Assembly (NCBI GenBank): GCA_964650885.1
Contig: CAZYXG010000002.1
Span: forward strand, 1 to 64,000
DNA length: 64,000 nucleotides
Direction: 5' to 3'
From: JAPLFM01 sp964650885
GTDB lineage: Bacteria > Bacteroidota > Ignavibacteria > Kapaibacteriales > UBA2268
Both the position numbers and the translations under genes were made by a program. Under the pieces are notes generated by a model. It made no database searches, was not told where the DNA came from, and saw only the letters and a list, made by a program, of their open reading frames with translations. Below, piece after piece: positions 17,348 to 27,644 of the stretch (positions within the stretch are counted from its first letter, which is position 1; each line of letters starts with the position of its first letter).

Positions 17348-18814
17348 ATGAATTTAAACAACCAATTCGACACATTAGATCTTTTTCCAGCTTCAAAAGA
17401 AATTACAGAAGACAATCTGATAGTTTTTAAAAAGCTTGGTGAAGCTGATGTATATGCCGAACAAAAATGGCAAGAAATTTTAAAGATAGTTAGAGATAAC
17501 TTATCTTCTCAATCATTCACAACTTGGTTCGACCCAATTCGTGTTATTAGATGGAAAGATGAACTTTTGACAATCCAAGTGCCTTCTCAATTCTTTCAAG
17601 AGTGGATAGAAGAGCATTATTATAACTTACTTCAAAAAGCGTTACAGAAAGTATTAGGTGCAGAAGCACGATTGCAATACGAAGTTGTAGTAGATACTAC
17701 TCCAGAAATAGATAAAAATGTTTTGAGAGTACCTGGTTTTAGAAATCCTGGAACTTCTGGTTTTTCTAACCATAAGCCAAATGAATTCAATACTGGTTTG
17801 AATATCAGATATTCGTTTGATTCTTTCGTTATGGGTGATAGCAATCAATTAGCTTATTCAGCTTCAAAAGCTGTTGCTAATAATCCAGGTAAAAGCTTCA
17901 ATCCATTAGTTATCATTGGTGATTCTGGTTTAGGCAAGACTCACTTGGTTCAAGCAATTGGCAATCATATAATAAATACAAACCCGAAAGCAAAAGTTCT
18001 TTATACAAATTGTGAAGACTTTTATTTAGATTTTGTAAATGCTATTCAAAATAATAAAAAGAACGAATTTGTAAACTATTACAAAAATGTTGATGTTTTC
18101 ATTATGGATGATATTCATATCTTTGCTGATAAATTGAAATCGCAAGATATGTTCTTCCATATTTTCAATGCATTCCATCAAGCTGACAAGCAAATTATTC
18201 TTACTTGCGATAAACCACCAAAAGAATTAAAAGGTGTGGAAGAAAGATTAATCTCCCGTGTGCAATGGGGATTGACAGTTGATTTGCAACGTCCCGACTT
18301 TGAAACAAGAATGGCTATTCTTAATAAGAAAAGTTCAGACGAAGGAATTAACTTACCTCAAGAAGTTGTAGAATATATTGCTACTAATGCGACAACTAAT
18401 GTTAGAGAGCTGGAAGGAATTCTGATTAGCTTTATAGCAAAAGTTACTTTCGATAATCGTGAGCCATCAGTTGCACTTGCAAAAGAAGTAGTTTCTGGCA
18501 TTTCTAAATCAGATCCTAAACAAATGACTATCGAAGATATTAAAGCTTTGGTTTCTGAATACTACAAAATATCTTTAGAAGATATGGAGTCTAAATCTAG
18601 AAAGCATGAAATTGCACTTTCTCGCCAAATGAGTATGTATTTAGCTAAACAATTAACTCAATTGTCTTTAAAAAGTATTGGCTCTGCCTTTGGCGGAAGA
18701 GATCACTCTACTGTTTTACATTCTTGCACTCAAATTGAAAATTATTTAGTTACAGATAAAACTGTAAAATCTGCTTTTGAGCAATTACTTAAAACTTTAA
18801 AAAGTATGTGCTAA
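17348..18814 (+). CDS. dnaA: chromosomal replication initiator DnaA
   Basis: 488 aa. DnaA-ATP binds DnaA boxes and melts the origin. Domain I (about residues 35-105, QKWQEILKIVRDNLSSQSFTTWF) follows an unusual ~35-residue N-terminal extension. Domain III has the Walker A motif GDSGLGKTH (191-199), Walker B VFIMDDIHIF and the arginine-finger region EERLISRVQWGLTVDLQ. Domain IV ends with the DnaA signature SIGSAFGGRDHSTVLHSC. The start ATG follows a GGTTCCCCCA stretch with no clear ribosome site. dnaN, recF and gyrB do not follow. gyrB lies over 40 kb away. A strong terminator follows. Confidence 0.97.
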   Translation: MNLNNQFDTLDLFPASKEITEDNLIVFKKLGEADVYAEQKWQEILKIVRDNLSSQSFTTWFDPIRVIRWKDELLTIQVPSQFFQEWIEEHYYNLLQKALQKVLGAEARLQYEVVVDTTPEIDKNVLRVPGFRNPGTSGFSNHKPNEFNTGLNIRYSFDSFVMGDSNQLAYSASKAVANNPGKSFNPLVIIGDSGLGKTHLVQAIGNHIINTNPKAKVLYTNCEDFYLDFVNAIQNNKKNEFVNYYKNVDVFIMDDIHIFADKLKSQDMFFHIFNAFHQADKQIILTCDKPPKELKGVEERLISRVQWGLTVDLQRPDFETRMAILNKKSSDEGINLPQEVVEYIATNATTNVRELEGILISFIAKVTFDNREPSVALAKEVVSGISKSDPKQMTIEDIKALVSEYYKISLEDMESKSRKHEIALSRQMSMYLAKQLTQLSLKSIGSAFGGRDHSTVLHSCTQIENYLVTDKTVKSAFEQLLKTLKSMC

Positions 18815-18836
18815 TCAGCCATAAATATAATAATTT

Positions 18837-18874
18837 AAAAAGCCATTCCTTGAATATTTAGGAATGGCTTTTTT
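18837..18874 (+). terminator. Rho-independent terminator of dnaA
   Basis: A 10-bp stem AGCCATTCCT (18841-18850) / AGGAATGGCT (18860-18869) with a 9-base loop is flanked by A's on the left and a T-tract on the right. It lies 22 bases after the dnaA stop and before the convergent lat gene, so it may work in both directions. Confidence 0.85.
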
Positions 18875-18903
18875 GTTTGAATTCGATTATAAAGGTTCTA
18901 TTT

Positions 18904-20214
18904 TTATTTGTCAGTTAGTTGAATTAACGACTTTCTGATTATAGCCATTCCTTCATCTATTTCAGATTTAGAGATGCCAAGCTGTGGTCGGAAACGAACT
19001 GAATTAACTCCACAAGTTAGTATCATCAATCCATTTTCAAATGCAGTATTAATAAATTCTTTTCTTAGCTCAAGCGGCATATCGAATGCACACATCAGGC
19101 CTTTACCTCTGGCATTATTTAAAATTGGGAACTCAATTATTAATGTTTTGATTTCAGTTAATAAGTAATCCCCCATAAGCCGAGAATTTTCAATTAGATT
19201 TTCCTCTGCTATGATTTCCAAGTATCTTGTGCAGCGAATCATATCCACTAAATTGCCACCCCAAGTAGAGTTAATTCTACTACTAGTGTGAAACACATTG
19301 TTTGCAATATCATCTACTCTTTCTGTAGCTATCAAACCACAAACTTGCATTTTTTTCCCAAATACAGCAATATCGGGAGTAACACCAGTTTGTTGGAAAT
19401 ACCACCAAGTACCTGTTATACCTATACCAGTTTGTACTTCATCGAAAATCAATAAAATTTCACTTTCATCTGCAATTTGTCTTAACTTCTGTAAAAATTC
19501 ATTTCTGAAATGATTATCTCCACCTTCAGCTTGAATTGGTTCAATAATAATAGCAGCTATTTGATCTTCATTGTCTCTTATTGCTTTCATTATTTGATTG
19601 ATACATTCTTCTTCTTGAAGTAGAGTTGCATCTAAATTTTCAACATTAGTAGGGAAGTGTAATTTCGGATTTGTTACCCTAATCCAATCAAATTGAGGGA
19701 AATACATTGTTTTCACTGGGTCAGTATTTGTAAGAGTCAGAGTGTATCCGCTTCTTCCATGAAATGCTTGAGCAAAAGAAATTACTTTCAAATGATTAGG
19801 AACTTCATTAGTACGTTTAAGCACTTTGTGAGTTTTCCAATCGAAAGCCACTTTCAGTGCATTTTCAACTGCCAAAGCACCACCTTCTATAAAGAAAGAA
19901 TGTTTAAATTCCTTTGGAACTGCAAGTTTAAAGAAGGTATCTATAAAAGTGAAGTATTCTTCTGGGTATAAATCAGAGATTGATGGCTTATTTATAGCAG
20001 CATGAAAAATTTTATCTTTAAATTCTGTATTGTTTAGCTTTTTATGATTGAAGCCAAGTGGCATTGAAGCAAAACAGGTGAAAAAGTCCACATACTTTTT
20101 GCCCGTTGCTTTATCTACTATATAAGAGCCGTAGCTATTTTCTAAATCTAACGATATATCAAAGCCATCAGCTAAGATATACTGGTTAAGTCTTGTTCTA
20201 AGATTTTCAGACAT
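18904..20214 (-). CDS. lat: L-lysine 6-transaminase
   Basis: 436 aa, class III PLP aminotransferase. It moves the epsilon-amino group of lysine to 2-oxoglutarate, giving an aminoadipate semialdehyde (piperideine carboxylate). Family markers are the N-terminal SYIVDKATGKKYVDFFTCFA, the PLP aspartate motif LIFDEVQTGIGITG and FGKKMQVCG, where one lysine forms the Schiff base. FGKKxQVCG is characteristic of lysine 6-aminotransferases rather than of ornithine or acetylornithine enzymes. It stands alone between convergent dnaA and the divergent membrane-protein gene. It likely serves lysine catabolism. Confidence 0.88.
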   Translation of the reverse strand: MSENLRTRLNQYILADGFDISLDLENSYGSYIVDKATGKKYVDFFTCFASMPLGFNHKKLNNTEFKDKIFHAAINKPSISDLYPEEYFTFIDTFFKLAVPKEFKHSFFIEGGALAVENALKVAFDWKTHKVLKRTNEVPNHLKVISFAQAFHGRSGYTLTLTNTDPVKTMYFPQFDWIRVTNPKLHFPTNVENLDATLLQEEECINQIMKAIRDNEDQIAAIIIEPIQAEGGDNHFRNEFLQKLRQIADESEILLIFDEVQTGIGITGTWWYFQQTGVTPDIAVFGKKMQVCGLIATERVDDIANNVFHTSSRINSTWGGNLVDMIRCTRYLEIIAEENLIENSRLMGDYLLTEIKTLIIEFPILNNARGKGLMCAFDMPLELRKEFINTAFENGLMILTCGVNSVRFRPQLGISKSEIDEGMAIIRKSLIQLTDK

Positions 20215-20586
20215 TGTTTAATCCTAATTTAATTAATGAGTTAAATTGTTAATTATTTCTTTGTTTTAAAGTATTCGAAAACAAGAAATAAGCTACTCGA
20301 TAGAAGAACAATGGCAAATAAATGTAATTATAGAAGAGAAAAGGTGTATGAATGAGAAAAAAGAACTGCCTCGAATTGTACCGAATTCGAGCGAAATTGA
20401 AGATGCTGATAGTGTTTTACTTCTCATTTGGTAATTATTTTTCAACTAATAAGCAAAATTACGAATATTTCTAAAATTATGTGTTGTTTTATTCTCAATA
20501 AGTTTATAAATTATATTTTTAAAAATGAAAAATTGTTACAAAAGAATTCAAAAAGCAAAATTAATTTTAAATCTAAAGAGGTAAGA
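20215..20586. other. 372-base gap between lat and the orphan membrane protein
   Basis: This divergent intergenic region is AT-rich and should hold two promoters. It contains one 8-bp hairpin, CTCGAATT (20370-20377) / AATTCGAG (20384-20391), with a 6-base loop and no T-tract, which could be an operator or a leader structure. An in-frame 53-codon upstream extension of the next gene and a 40-codon ATG frame at 20353 show no protein-like features. Nothing else was recognised. Confidence 0.4.
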
Positions 20587-21948
20587 ATGTCTAATAATAA
20601 AAATCACGTAAAAGTTGGCGGTCCACAAATAGGGGTATTTGTGGCTATGATGTTAGCTTTTATGTTTGTGTTCTATGTGTTCCTTATTCCATTGGGAGTA
20701 AGTAGTTTCGTTTTACCATTGTTTAAGCCAACTACAGAGGAAATTAACAAAAATGGATTTGCTAAATTCAAAGGACTTGTTTGGGCTACTCCTGCTGGAA
20801 AAGCAAAAAAAGGTGGCGAATATAATGTTGATAGAGAAATATCAGGTGAAGATATTAACGGTGAATACATATTTGACTTTACAACTAAATTAAGAAAACT
20901 AGAAGAAAATGGAAAAAAATTAGACGGTTACAATAAAGCAAGTAATGAATTTTATCTTAAAGCTCCTGGTTTATCAGAATCATTTGCTATTATTCTATCT
21001 CCAGCTATTGCATTTGGTATTTTAGCATTTGTTGCCGGTGGATTAATTGCTTTCATTATTGCGTTAGTTATGCCTTCTGGAATTGGTTTGATTTCTGCAC
21101 TTTTTGAAAATCAAATTGAGCATATCAAAGTAAAAATTCGTTTGCAAACTGGTTTTAGCGATGACGTAGTTGACATATTAACTATGCCAGACCACAAACT
21201 TAAAGACGTCGATAGAGATATAGCTGAAGAAATTTTCAGAAGAGTTTGGGAAAGAACAGAAACTGATACAGAAAATGCTAAGTATGTTGTTCTTTTCAAC
21301 GATATTTTCGATGACAATACTGACATTGTTTTCTTCAGAAATGAAGCAATTTATACTCGTATCAAAGAATATTTCTCTGAGTTTGTATTAAGTGAAATCG
21401 CAGATACTAGAGATGGTAGAGCTTGGAAAGCTAATCACTTCTTAATTGGTGCTGGCTTGAGATTATATCTTGCTCACCACTTTACTGAAAAATACTCTAA
21501 TAACGTTACTGGTATGGCCTATGCGGGTGCCGCAGTTCTTATCATTGCCGTTGGTGTACGTGGTTTGAAATTTATTCCAGCTGCACAACCATCACTTATC
21601 TTCTTTGCGATTCTCTTAGAGTTCACTCTTCTTTCTTTAATGGCCATCACTATCTTCTATACTGAAGAAGAAGAACGTATGGACAAAATGATGAAGAAAA
21701 TGGAAGATGGTAATAAATCTCAATTAGATACTTTGCGTAACCAACAAGTTGACATCCACCAATTAGCTACTGCGTTGATGGGCCAAACTTCTGATATTAT
21801 CAAACAAAGAGTTGAAAATTCAATCTCTGAATACCTTTCTAGTGGCGACCAAGTACAAAAGCAAATTGCAACTGCTATTGCAGATAAGATTGTTTTTGAT
21901 ATAAAAGGTGGCAACTCATCTGGTAATTCTTCTTCTCGAAGAAAATAA
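20587..21948 (+). CDS. orphan four-helix membrane protein with cytoplasmic-type domains
   Basis: 453 aa from ATG 20587, chosen because AAAGAGG lies eight bases upstream; the longer frame from 20428 adds a non-conserved-looking start. Four hydrophobic segments lie at about 15-45, 133-167, 309-326 and 334-358. A soluble loop (45-130) follows the first. A larger acidic domain (168-308, e.g. HKLKDVDRDIAEEIFRRVWERTETDTENAKYVV) lies between the second and third. A C-terminal coiled-coil-like tail (360-440, MDKMMKKMEDGNKSQLDTLRNQQ) ends in a Ser/Gly-rich stretch. I do not recognise the family. It is a single-gene unit with its own strong terminator. Confidence 0.65.
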   Translation: MSNNKNHVKVGGPQIGVFVAMMLAFMFVFYVFLIPLGVSSFVLPLFKPTTEEINKNGFAKFKGLVWATPAGKAKKGGEYNVDREISGEDINGEYIFDFTTKLRKLEENGKKLDGYNKASNEFYLKAPGLSESFAIILSPAIAFGILAFVAGGLIAFIIALVMPSGIGLISALFENQIEHIKVKIRLQTGFSDDVVDILTMPDHKLKDVDRDIAEEIFRRVWERTETDTENAKYVVLFNDIFDDNTDIVFFRNEAIYTRIKEYFSEFVLSEIADTRDGRAWKANHFLIGAGLRLYLAHHFTEKYSNNVTGMAYAGAAVLIIAVGVRGLKFIPAAQPSLIFFAILLEFTLLSLMAITIFYTEEEERMDKMMKKMEDGNKSQLDTLRNQQVDIHQLATALMGQTSDIIKQRVENSISEYLSSGDQVQKQIATAIADKIVFDIKGGNSSGNSSSRRK

Positions 21949-21967
21949 TTTCAACTAAATTTTAATT

Positions 21968-22006
21968 AAAGCCGTGTAAATAATCTAAATTACACGGCTT
22001 TTTTTG
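21968..22006 (+). terminator. Rho-independent terminator
   Basis: A 12-bp stem AAAGCCGTGTAA (21968-21979) / TTACACGGCTTT (21990-22001) with a 10-base loop runs into a T-tract. It ends the transcript of the orphan membrane protein, 20 bases after its stop. Confidence 0.9.
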
Positions 22007-22038
22007 TAACTAAATCTCGTTTTATTAGTTTATTGTTT

Positions 22039-25000
22039 ATGAGAAAATTACTACTTTTAATATTTGTTTTGATTTTGACAAATTCAGAATTGTTTGCCAA
22101 AATAAATGTAACTGAAAATCAAAACCAATTAGATGTTTCTTTAGAGTTTCAATCAAAAGGAAACATATCAACTAACCAATTTGAAGGTGCTAACTTTGCT
22201 TTAGCTCAAACAATTGGCAATAAAGTAATATATCCTGCTCAATTCTTCTTTGCTTTTGCCAAGAATGATTCTCCACTCTTAATTAAGCAAAACAGTGGTG
22301 TTTTTAAAATTGAATTGAAAAAAGTGCAATCAAGTTTAAACTTCGATAAATATGAACTGTTAGTGTATCCTTATGACAAACAAAGCTTAAATCTCATTAG
22401 TAAACTAGATTTACAAATCAGCTTTAAAGAAAGTATAGATTCTAAGCTGATGGAACAACATTTTCCTCAATTCAGCTATATTTCTAACCCAAAAAAATTA
22501 AATTCATTAATTATAAATCAGCCAAAAAAGTCTAATTCAATAGCAAGTAATTCTTGGTTTGAACCAAAGCAAAATTATTACAAAGTTGAAACAAATCAAG
22601 ATAGAATCTATAAAGTTGCAATTGCAGATTTCAAACTAAATAACAATCAAAGCAATATTCAAAGCCTTCACTGTGCTTTCAATGGCAAAGATTATCCGTT
22701 TTATCTAAAATCTAACGATAATTCATTAGACAATTCAGACACATTATTTTTTGTTGGCTCACACCCTAATGGAGACACGACATACTTTGATAACTATGCT
22801 AGTTACGAGTCCTTTTATTTTTATTATGATAGCGAAAAAACAAACAATTCTCAATTGGCTATTAGCAATTTAGTTAGCAATAATCAAAGTAATGCGGTTC
22901 AAATAAATAGACACTTGGAATACGAAAAACATTATTCCTATGTAGGCCCTATTACTACTGAAACTTATCAAACAGAGGGTTGGTATGAAAAAGAACTCAA
23001 TCCATTCTCAGGGCAAACAGATACCGCCAGTAAGAACTTTATATACAACAGTTTATCTAACAATACTGATTCAGTAAAATTGACAGTTAGAATAGTAGCT
23101 GCAAACGAACCAAGAAATGGTTTTAAGTCTTATTCTGAACACTTCATTAAGCTAAATGGAGAAGTAATAGATAAACAGTCAATAAAGTTCCCAGAAGTAA
23201 AAAATTATAATTACTTAGTGCCTTCAAGCAAACTTGTCAATGGTTTGAACAACATCACAATTGAATCTCTCGGAAGGGATTTTCTAAAAGATACAATTTT
23301 TGAAGTAATTGCTGTTGATTATCAAGAGCTTAATAGCAAAGAAGAAGCTATAGCTGAAAATGATGTGTTGAGATTGAACCCAAATAACTCGAAAGATTTG
23401 AAATTAGAAGTAAGCAACTTCTTTTCTAATAAAGTCTATGCCATTAGTAATGATAAAAGAACAATAGAAATTGCCAATTTAGATAAATCTGATTTAGCCA
23501 CAAGTTCTGCTCACGACAACTACCTTCAAGCAAGACTTAACAATTATGCTAAAAACTATATTGGTAGCGGTTATTTGATAATTGCTGGCAGCAACGATAA
23601 CTATAGTTTTTTCGCAGGAAATTCCGATTCAGATGCTGAAAAATTTATAGCACAAAATTCTACAAAGGAATATTTATCATTCTGCTTCAATAAAAAGTCT
23701 GCATTGACTGCTGGTATTAAATCAACATTGGCTTCAATTGGATCAACATCTATAAACGAAGTGAAACTGAATGACTTTTTTGTTTTTACTAAAATCAAAA
23801 ATGATTATTCCGAATCTATAAATGCTTTGAAAGCGAGCATTAATAATAAACCTAAGTTAACAACTGGTTTGAAATATTCTGGAGTTATAAATATTCCTTT
23901 AAACACAAATGAATTAAACGTATATAGTGAATCAAGCATAGTATTGCTAAAACCACAATTAATCGAAAACACTAATTATTCAAATGAAATTGATTCGAGC
24001 GATGTAATAGTTCTTACTCATAAAGCATTCAAAGCTAGTGCTTTAGTTTATGTTGATTACAGAAAGAAAACAAACCCACAGTTCAATTATAAACTTATTG
24101 ATGTGGAAGATCTTTATAAAGAATTTAATTTCGGTAGAAAATCTCCGCATGCAATTAAATCATATTTGAAATTTGCTTACGATAACTATAAAAACAAGAT
24201 AAAATATGCTGTAATCTGGGGCGACGCAAGTTCCGATTGCCGTTTGATTTCCGATGGAGCTGTTTCAATAGATTATGTACCAACTTATGGATTTCCTGTA
24301 AGCGATTCTTGGTATGGACTTATGAACTTGGAAGCTGCCGACACTACTTCGTATCTAATTATTGGGCGTGTTCCAATCTATTTGCCAGAGCAGGGATTTG
24401 AATATGTCAATAAATTAAAAGAATTCGATAACGCACCAAAGTCAATTTGGCAAAAGAGATATTTTTCAATGACTACTGGCTATGATGCTTTGGAAAACAC
24501 TTATTTCTATTTGCAAGGCAGAAGCTTAATGGATTATTTCCTTAGAAATGGTTTCTGTGGCGATACTGCTTCAGTAAGAAGAGGATCTACTACTCCAACT
24601 GGAGTGGAAGAAGCTGGAGTGATTAGAAACTTCATAAATGAAGGGGCTATTTGGACTTCTTATATAGGACATGGATCGCAATTACAATTTGAAATGGATG
24701 GTTGGGAAGTTTCCACTTTGAATAACAAAGGAAAATACGGAGTTCTTTCAACTATTTCTTGCAATACCGCTGCATTTGCAACTCCTCCAACTCCTTCGGG
24801 AAGAAATGAAGACTATGTGTTGCGTCCCAATAAAGGGTTTATTGCCTCTATTGGTTCCACTGCCACCAGCACAGTTAATCAAGGAATGTTGGTACAATCT
24901 TTTAGCTTAGAAGTTCTAACTGGTATTTCATCAAAAATTAGAAATCTGGGGGAAATTTATGCAATTGGCAAAAGTGCTCAATTGGAAACTTCCACGATTT

Positions 25001-27621
25001 ACCAAATAAATTTCTTGGGTGACCCACTAGTTAATTTGCCAATTGATACAATTCCTGAATTATATTTTGATTCGAAATATACAGTAATCAATGAAAGGGG
25101 CGAATCAAATTTCTTGGAAGATGATACACTTGTAAATCTAAAATTAGACATTGCAAATAGCGGTATGAATCCCGATAAAATTTTCAAAGTAAAGTTTATT
25201 CATAATTATGGCAATGAAAAAGACTCAAGTATATATGAAATAAATAACTTATGTGGAAATAATCAAGTACAAGCTCAATTCAATATAGCTCAAGAAATTG
25301 GTGAACATTATATTGATGCTATTATTGATTTTGAAAATGAATTAGAAGAAAGCAATAAGTTAAACAATACAATTAGAGTTCGATTCGATTCTTTCCGAAG
25401 AGGTTTGTTGCCACTTGAGCCATTCGATTATTGGAATAAATCAAGCATCAATCCTCAATTTAGAGTAATAAATCCAAATCAAAAAGCAGGAACAACCTAC
25501 TCTTTTGAAATTAAAAAGAATAATGAATTAATTAAAAGTTCATTACCAAAAGAAATAATTATCAATGAAAATTTTATTGAGTGGAACCCAATTGTTCAGC
25601 TCGATAAAAATAGCAGTTACAGCTTTCTTGCCACCTATAATGAAAATAATGGCACTTCAAATATACCGCTTTTGCTAAACTTCAATACCAAATCGGAAGA
25701 TGATAAAAATCAAACCATTTTTAGCTTGAATGTAAAAAACAATTCAATAAACAATTTGCAACAAATTAGTATTGATAGCAATAGTAAAATTGGTTTAGCA
25801 GAAGTCAATCATAAATTCAATATAATTAGTCGCTCTGGTGGTGGGCCAAACGGATTGAATTCTTGGAATGTTTTAGAGGTAATCCCAAACAACGATGTTA
25901 CCAAAACTAATGTATTTGTAAATGCTGATAGAGGTGGTTTCAACGTAGTTAAATTTAACTTATCCGATGTATATGAGCAACCTGAATATAGATGGTACCC
26001 AACCCATTATTTGCCATATTTCCCAGAAAACGATAAATCAGCTTTCACAAGCACTAAAATGGTTCGCTTTCTAAGAGATACTGTGCAAGAAAATGAATTA
26101 ATAATGATTTCTGTTTCAAGTGGCTATATGGGTACAATGGAATGGAATGCTTGGGGAGACACTTTAGGAAATATTGCTGCAGTAAAAAATACATTCAAAT
26201 GGTTTTATAATTCAGAATTATCGGATTCTCTAATCTCTGGTGGTTCTTGGGCTTTCATAGGGCAGAAAGGCAAAAAGCCACTTGCTGAAAAATTTGTTTT
26301 GTTCGATAGTGCTTCATTGAGTGGAGAATTCCTCCGCTTTTACCAGAATGGAAGTTTAAGCACAAAGAGCATAAGTTTGATTGATTCAATTAAATCAGTA
26401 GAAGTTAAAAATATTGACACTTCGCTAATCATTTATAAAATAAAGCTAATTGGAATTAATAGTAGTCAAGAAATAGAAATTGATTCAGCTGAAAATCAAA
26501 GTTTGGATTTTTCAAATTGGACAAAAATTAATTTTGAGCAAATCAAAGTGAAAATTGATATTGCTACAAAACTTAAAAAGACAGAACATCAACCAAACGA
26601 AATTTATGAACTCAATTTAGTTGCTAAAACTAAACCAGATTTAGCCATTGTGAAATCACTTAGTATGTATTTAGTTGATACCTTGGAAAGGGGATATGAG
26701 CAAAATTATTCTGCCCAAATTGAGAATATTTCTCTGCGTGGAATTGCAAAAAATATTACTTTTGAATTAAAGTTTAATAATGATGATTTGTTAAGGTCTT
26801 ATTCAATAACTCAGCTCAATCCAAAGCAAACTTATATATTCGATTCAACTTTCAACACTTCAAATTTTCCAATTGTAAATTCTGTTACAACTAATCTATC
26901 TGGTAATTATAGTCAGCTAAGCGATATTTATAAATTTAACAACGCTCACAGCTCAACTTTCAAATTGCAAAATGATACAACTAAACCTGTTATTAAGTTC
27001 TTTTTCGATGACAGAGAAATTGCCGATAGAGACTTCGTTTCTCAAAAGCCAAGAATAAGAATTGAATTGCACGATACATCGCCAATAGCTTCTACAGATA
27101 CAAATGCTTTAAGAATTCGATTAAATAGAATAATTCAAAATAAGCAAAATACTGATACTCTATCTGTGAATTTAGTTAATAAAAATGATTTGAAAACTAC
27201 TATGTATCTTGAGCCAAAAGAGAACATTCTCGAATTTGGTGAGAATCTTTTGACTATTTATGGCAGAGATGAATCTGGTAACTTTGCGGATACTGTTGAC
27301 ATTTACATCATTGTTGAAAAAATTGCAGCAATCAATGAGTTTGTAATCTATCCCAATCCTGTCAAAGATATTTTGAATTTTAAAGCTAAATTCAAAGCAA
27401 ATAAAAACAATGTTAAAGCAGTCATAAGGATATATGATTTAACAGGATACCAAATTGATGAAAAACCATTAAATTTTAACATTGGCGATAATACTTTTTC
27501 TTTCCAAATTACCAATTATAATAGCGTTTCCTTGCCAACTGGGGTATATATTTTCAAAATTGATTTTGAAGATGAATTATTTGTTGAACCAGTTATAGGA
27601 AAATTCATTAAAATGGAATAA
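22039..27621 (+). CDS. gingipain-type C25 cysteine peptidase, PorU-like, with T9SS sorting domain
   Basis: 1860 aa from ATG 22039 (TTG 22033 is in frame). The signal peptide covers residues 1-20. A beta-rich N-terminal region contains the PorU-like piece YYKVETNQDRIYKVAIADFK. The peptidase C25 domain spans about 655-1000, with DVIVLTHKAF at its start, the catalytic histidine in IGHGS (His878) and the catalytic cysteine in SCNTA (Cys908). A CARDB-like domain follows (about 1015-1120), then further beta-sandwich modules. The last ~95 residues are a type A sorting domain (YPNPVKDILNFKAKF). PorU is the surface sortase of T9SS that removes sorting domains from cargo. This protein is much longer than P. 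gingivalis PorU (about 1160 aa), so it is either the sortase with extra modules or a secreted gingipain-like protease. Confidence 0.8.
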   Translation: MRKLLLLIFVLILTNSELFAKINVTENQNQLDVSLEFQSKGNISTNQFEGANFALAQTIGNKVIYPAQFFFAFAKNDSPLLIKQNSGVFKIELKKVQSSLNFDKYELLVYPYDKQSLNLISKLDLQISFKESIDSKLMEQHFPQFSYISNPKKLNSLIINQPKKSNSIASNSWFEPKQNYYKVETNQDRIYKVAIADFKLNNNQSNIQSLHCAFNGKDYPFYLKSNDNSLDNSDTLFFVGSHPNGDTTYFDNYASYESFYFYYDSEKTNNSQLAISNLVSNNQSNAVQINRHLEYEKHYSYVGPITTETYQTEGWYEKELNPFSGQTDTASKNFIYNSLSNNTDSVKLTVRIVAANEPRNGFKSYSEHFIKLNGEVIDKQSIKFPEVKNYNYLVPSSKLVNGLNNITIESLGRDFLKDTIFEVIAVDYQELNSKEEAIAENDVLRLNPNNSKDLKLEVSNFFSNKVYAISNDKRTIEIANLDKSDLATSSAHDNYLQARLNNYAKNYIGSGYLIIAGSNDNYSFFAGNSDSDAEKFIAQNSTKEYLSFCFNKKSALTAGIKSTLASIGSTSINEVKLNDFFVFTKIKNDYSESINALKASINNKPKLTTGLKYSGVINIPLNTNELNVYSESSIVLLKPQLIENTNYSNEIDSSDVIVLTHKAFKASALVYVDYRKKTNPQFNYKLIDVEDLYKEFNFGRKSPHAIKSYLKFAYDNYKNKIKYAVIWGDASSDCRLISDGAVSIDYVPTYGFPVSDSWYGLMNLEAADTTSYLIIGRVPIYLPEQGFEYVNKLKEFDNAPKSIWQKRYFSMTTGYDALENTYFYLQGRSLMDYFLRNGFCGDTASVRRGSTTPTGVEEAGVIRNFINEGAIWTSYIGHGSQLQFEMDGWEVSTLNNKGKYGVLSTISCNTAAFATPPTPSGRNEDYVLRPNKGFIASIGSTATSTVNQGMLVQSFSLEVLTGISSKIRNLGEIYAIGKSAQLETSTIYQINFLGDPLVNLPIDTIPELYFDSKYTVINERGESNFLEDDTLVNLKLDIANSGMNPDKIFKVKFIHNYGNEKDSSIYEINNLCGNNQVQAQFNIAQEIGEHYIDAIIDFENELEESNKLNNTIRVRFDSFRRGLLPLEPFDYWNKSSINPQFRVINPNQKAGTTYSFEIKKNNELIKSSLPKEIIINENFIEWNPIVQLDKNSSYSFLATYNENNGTSNIPLLLNFNTKSEDDKNQTIFSLNVKNNSINNLQQISIDSNSKIGLAEVNHKFNIISRSGGGPNGLNSWNVLEVIPNNDVTKTNVFVNADRGGFNVVKFNLSDVYEQPEYRWYPTHYLPYFPENDKSAFTSTKMVRFLRDTVQENELIMISVSSGYMGTMEWNAWGDTLGNIAAVKNTFKWFYNSELSDSLISGGSWAFIGQKGKKPLAEKFVLFDSASLSGEFLRFYQNGSLSTKSISLIDSIKSVEVKNIDTSLIIYKIKLIGINSSQEIEIDSAENQSLDFSNWTKINFEQIKVKIDIATKLKKTEHQPNEIYELNLVAKTKPDLAIVKSLSMYLVDTLERGYEQNYSAQIENISLRGIAKNITFELKFNNDDLLRSYSITQLNPKQTYIFDSTFNTSNFPIVNSVTTNLSGNYSQLSDIYKFNNAHSSTFKLQNDTTKPVIKFFFDDREIADRDFVSQKPRIRIELHDTSPIASTDTNALRIRLNRIIQNKQNTDTLSVNLVNKNDLKTTMYLEPKENILEFGENLLTIYGRDESGNFADTVDIYIIVEKIAAINEFVIYPNPVKDILNFKAKFKANKNNVKAVIRIYDLTGYQIDEKPLNFNIGDNTFSFQITNYNSVSLPTGVYIFKIDFEDELFVEPVIGKFIKME

Positions 27622-27644
27622 ATAAAATAACAAAAGAGAAAAAT

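Noticed and set aside
20353..20475. 40-codon ATG frame in the lat/membrane-protein gap
   Set aside because: No signal peptide, family motif or convincing ribosome site supports it, and it overlaps a hairpin and the upstream extension of the next frame.
20428..20586. 53-codon N-terminal extension of the orphan membrane protein
   Set aside because: The ATG at 20587 has AAAGAGG in place and starts a well-formed protein. The extension is Lys/Asn/Ile-rich, as expected of translated AT-rich leader DNA.
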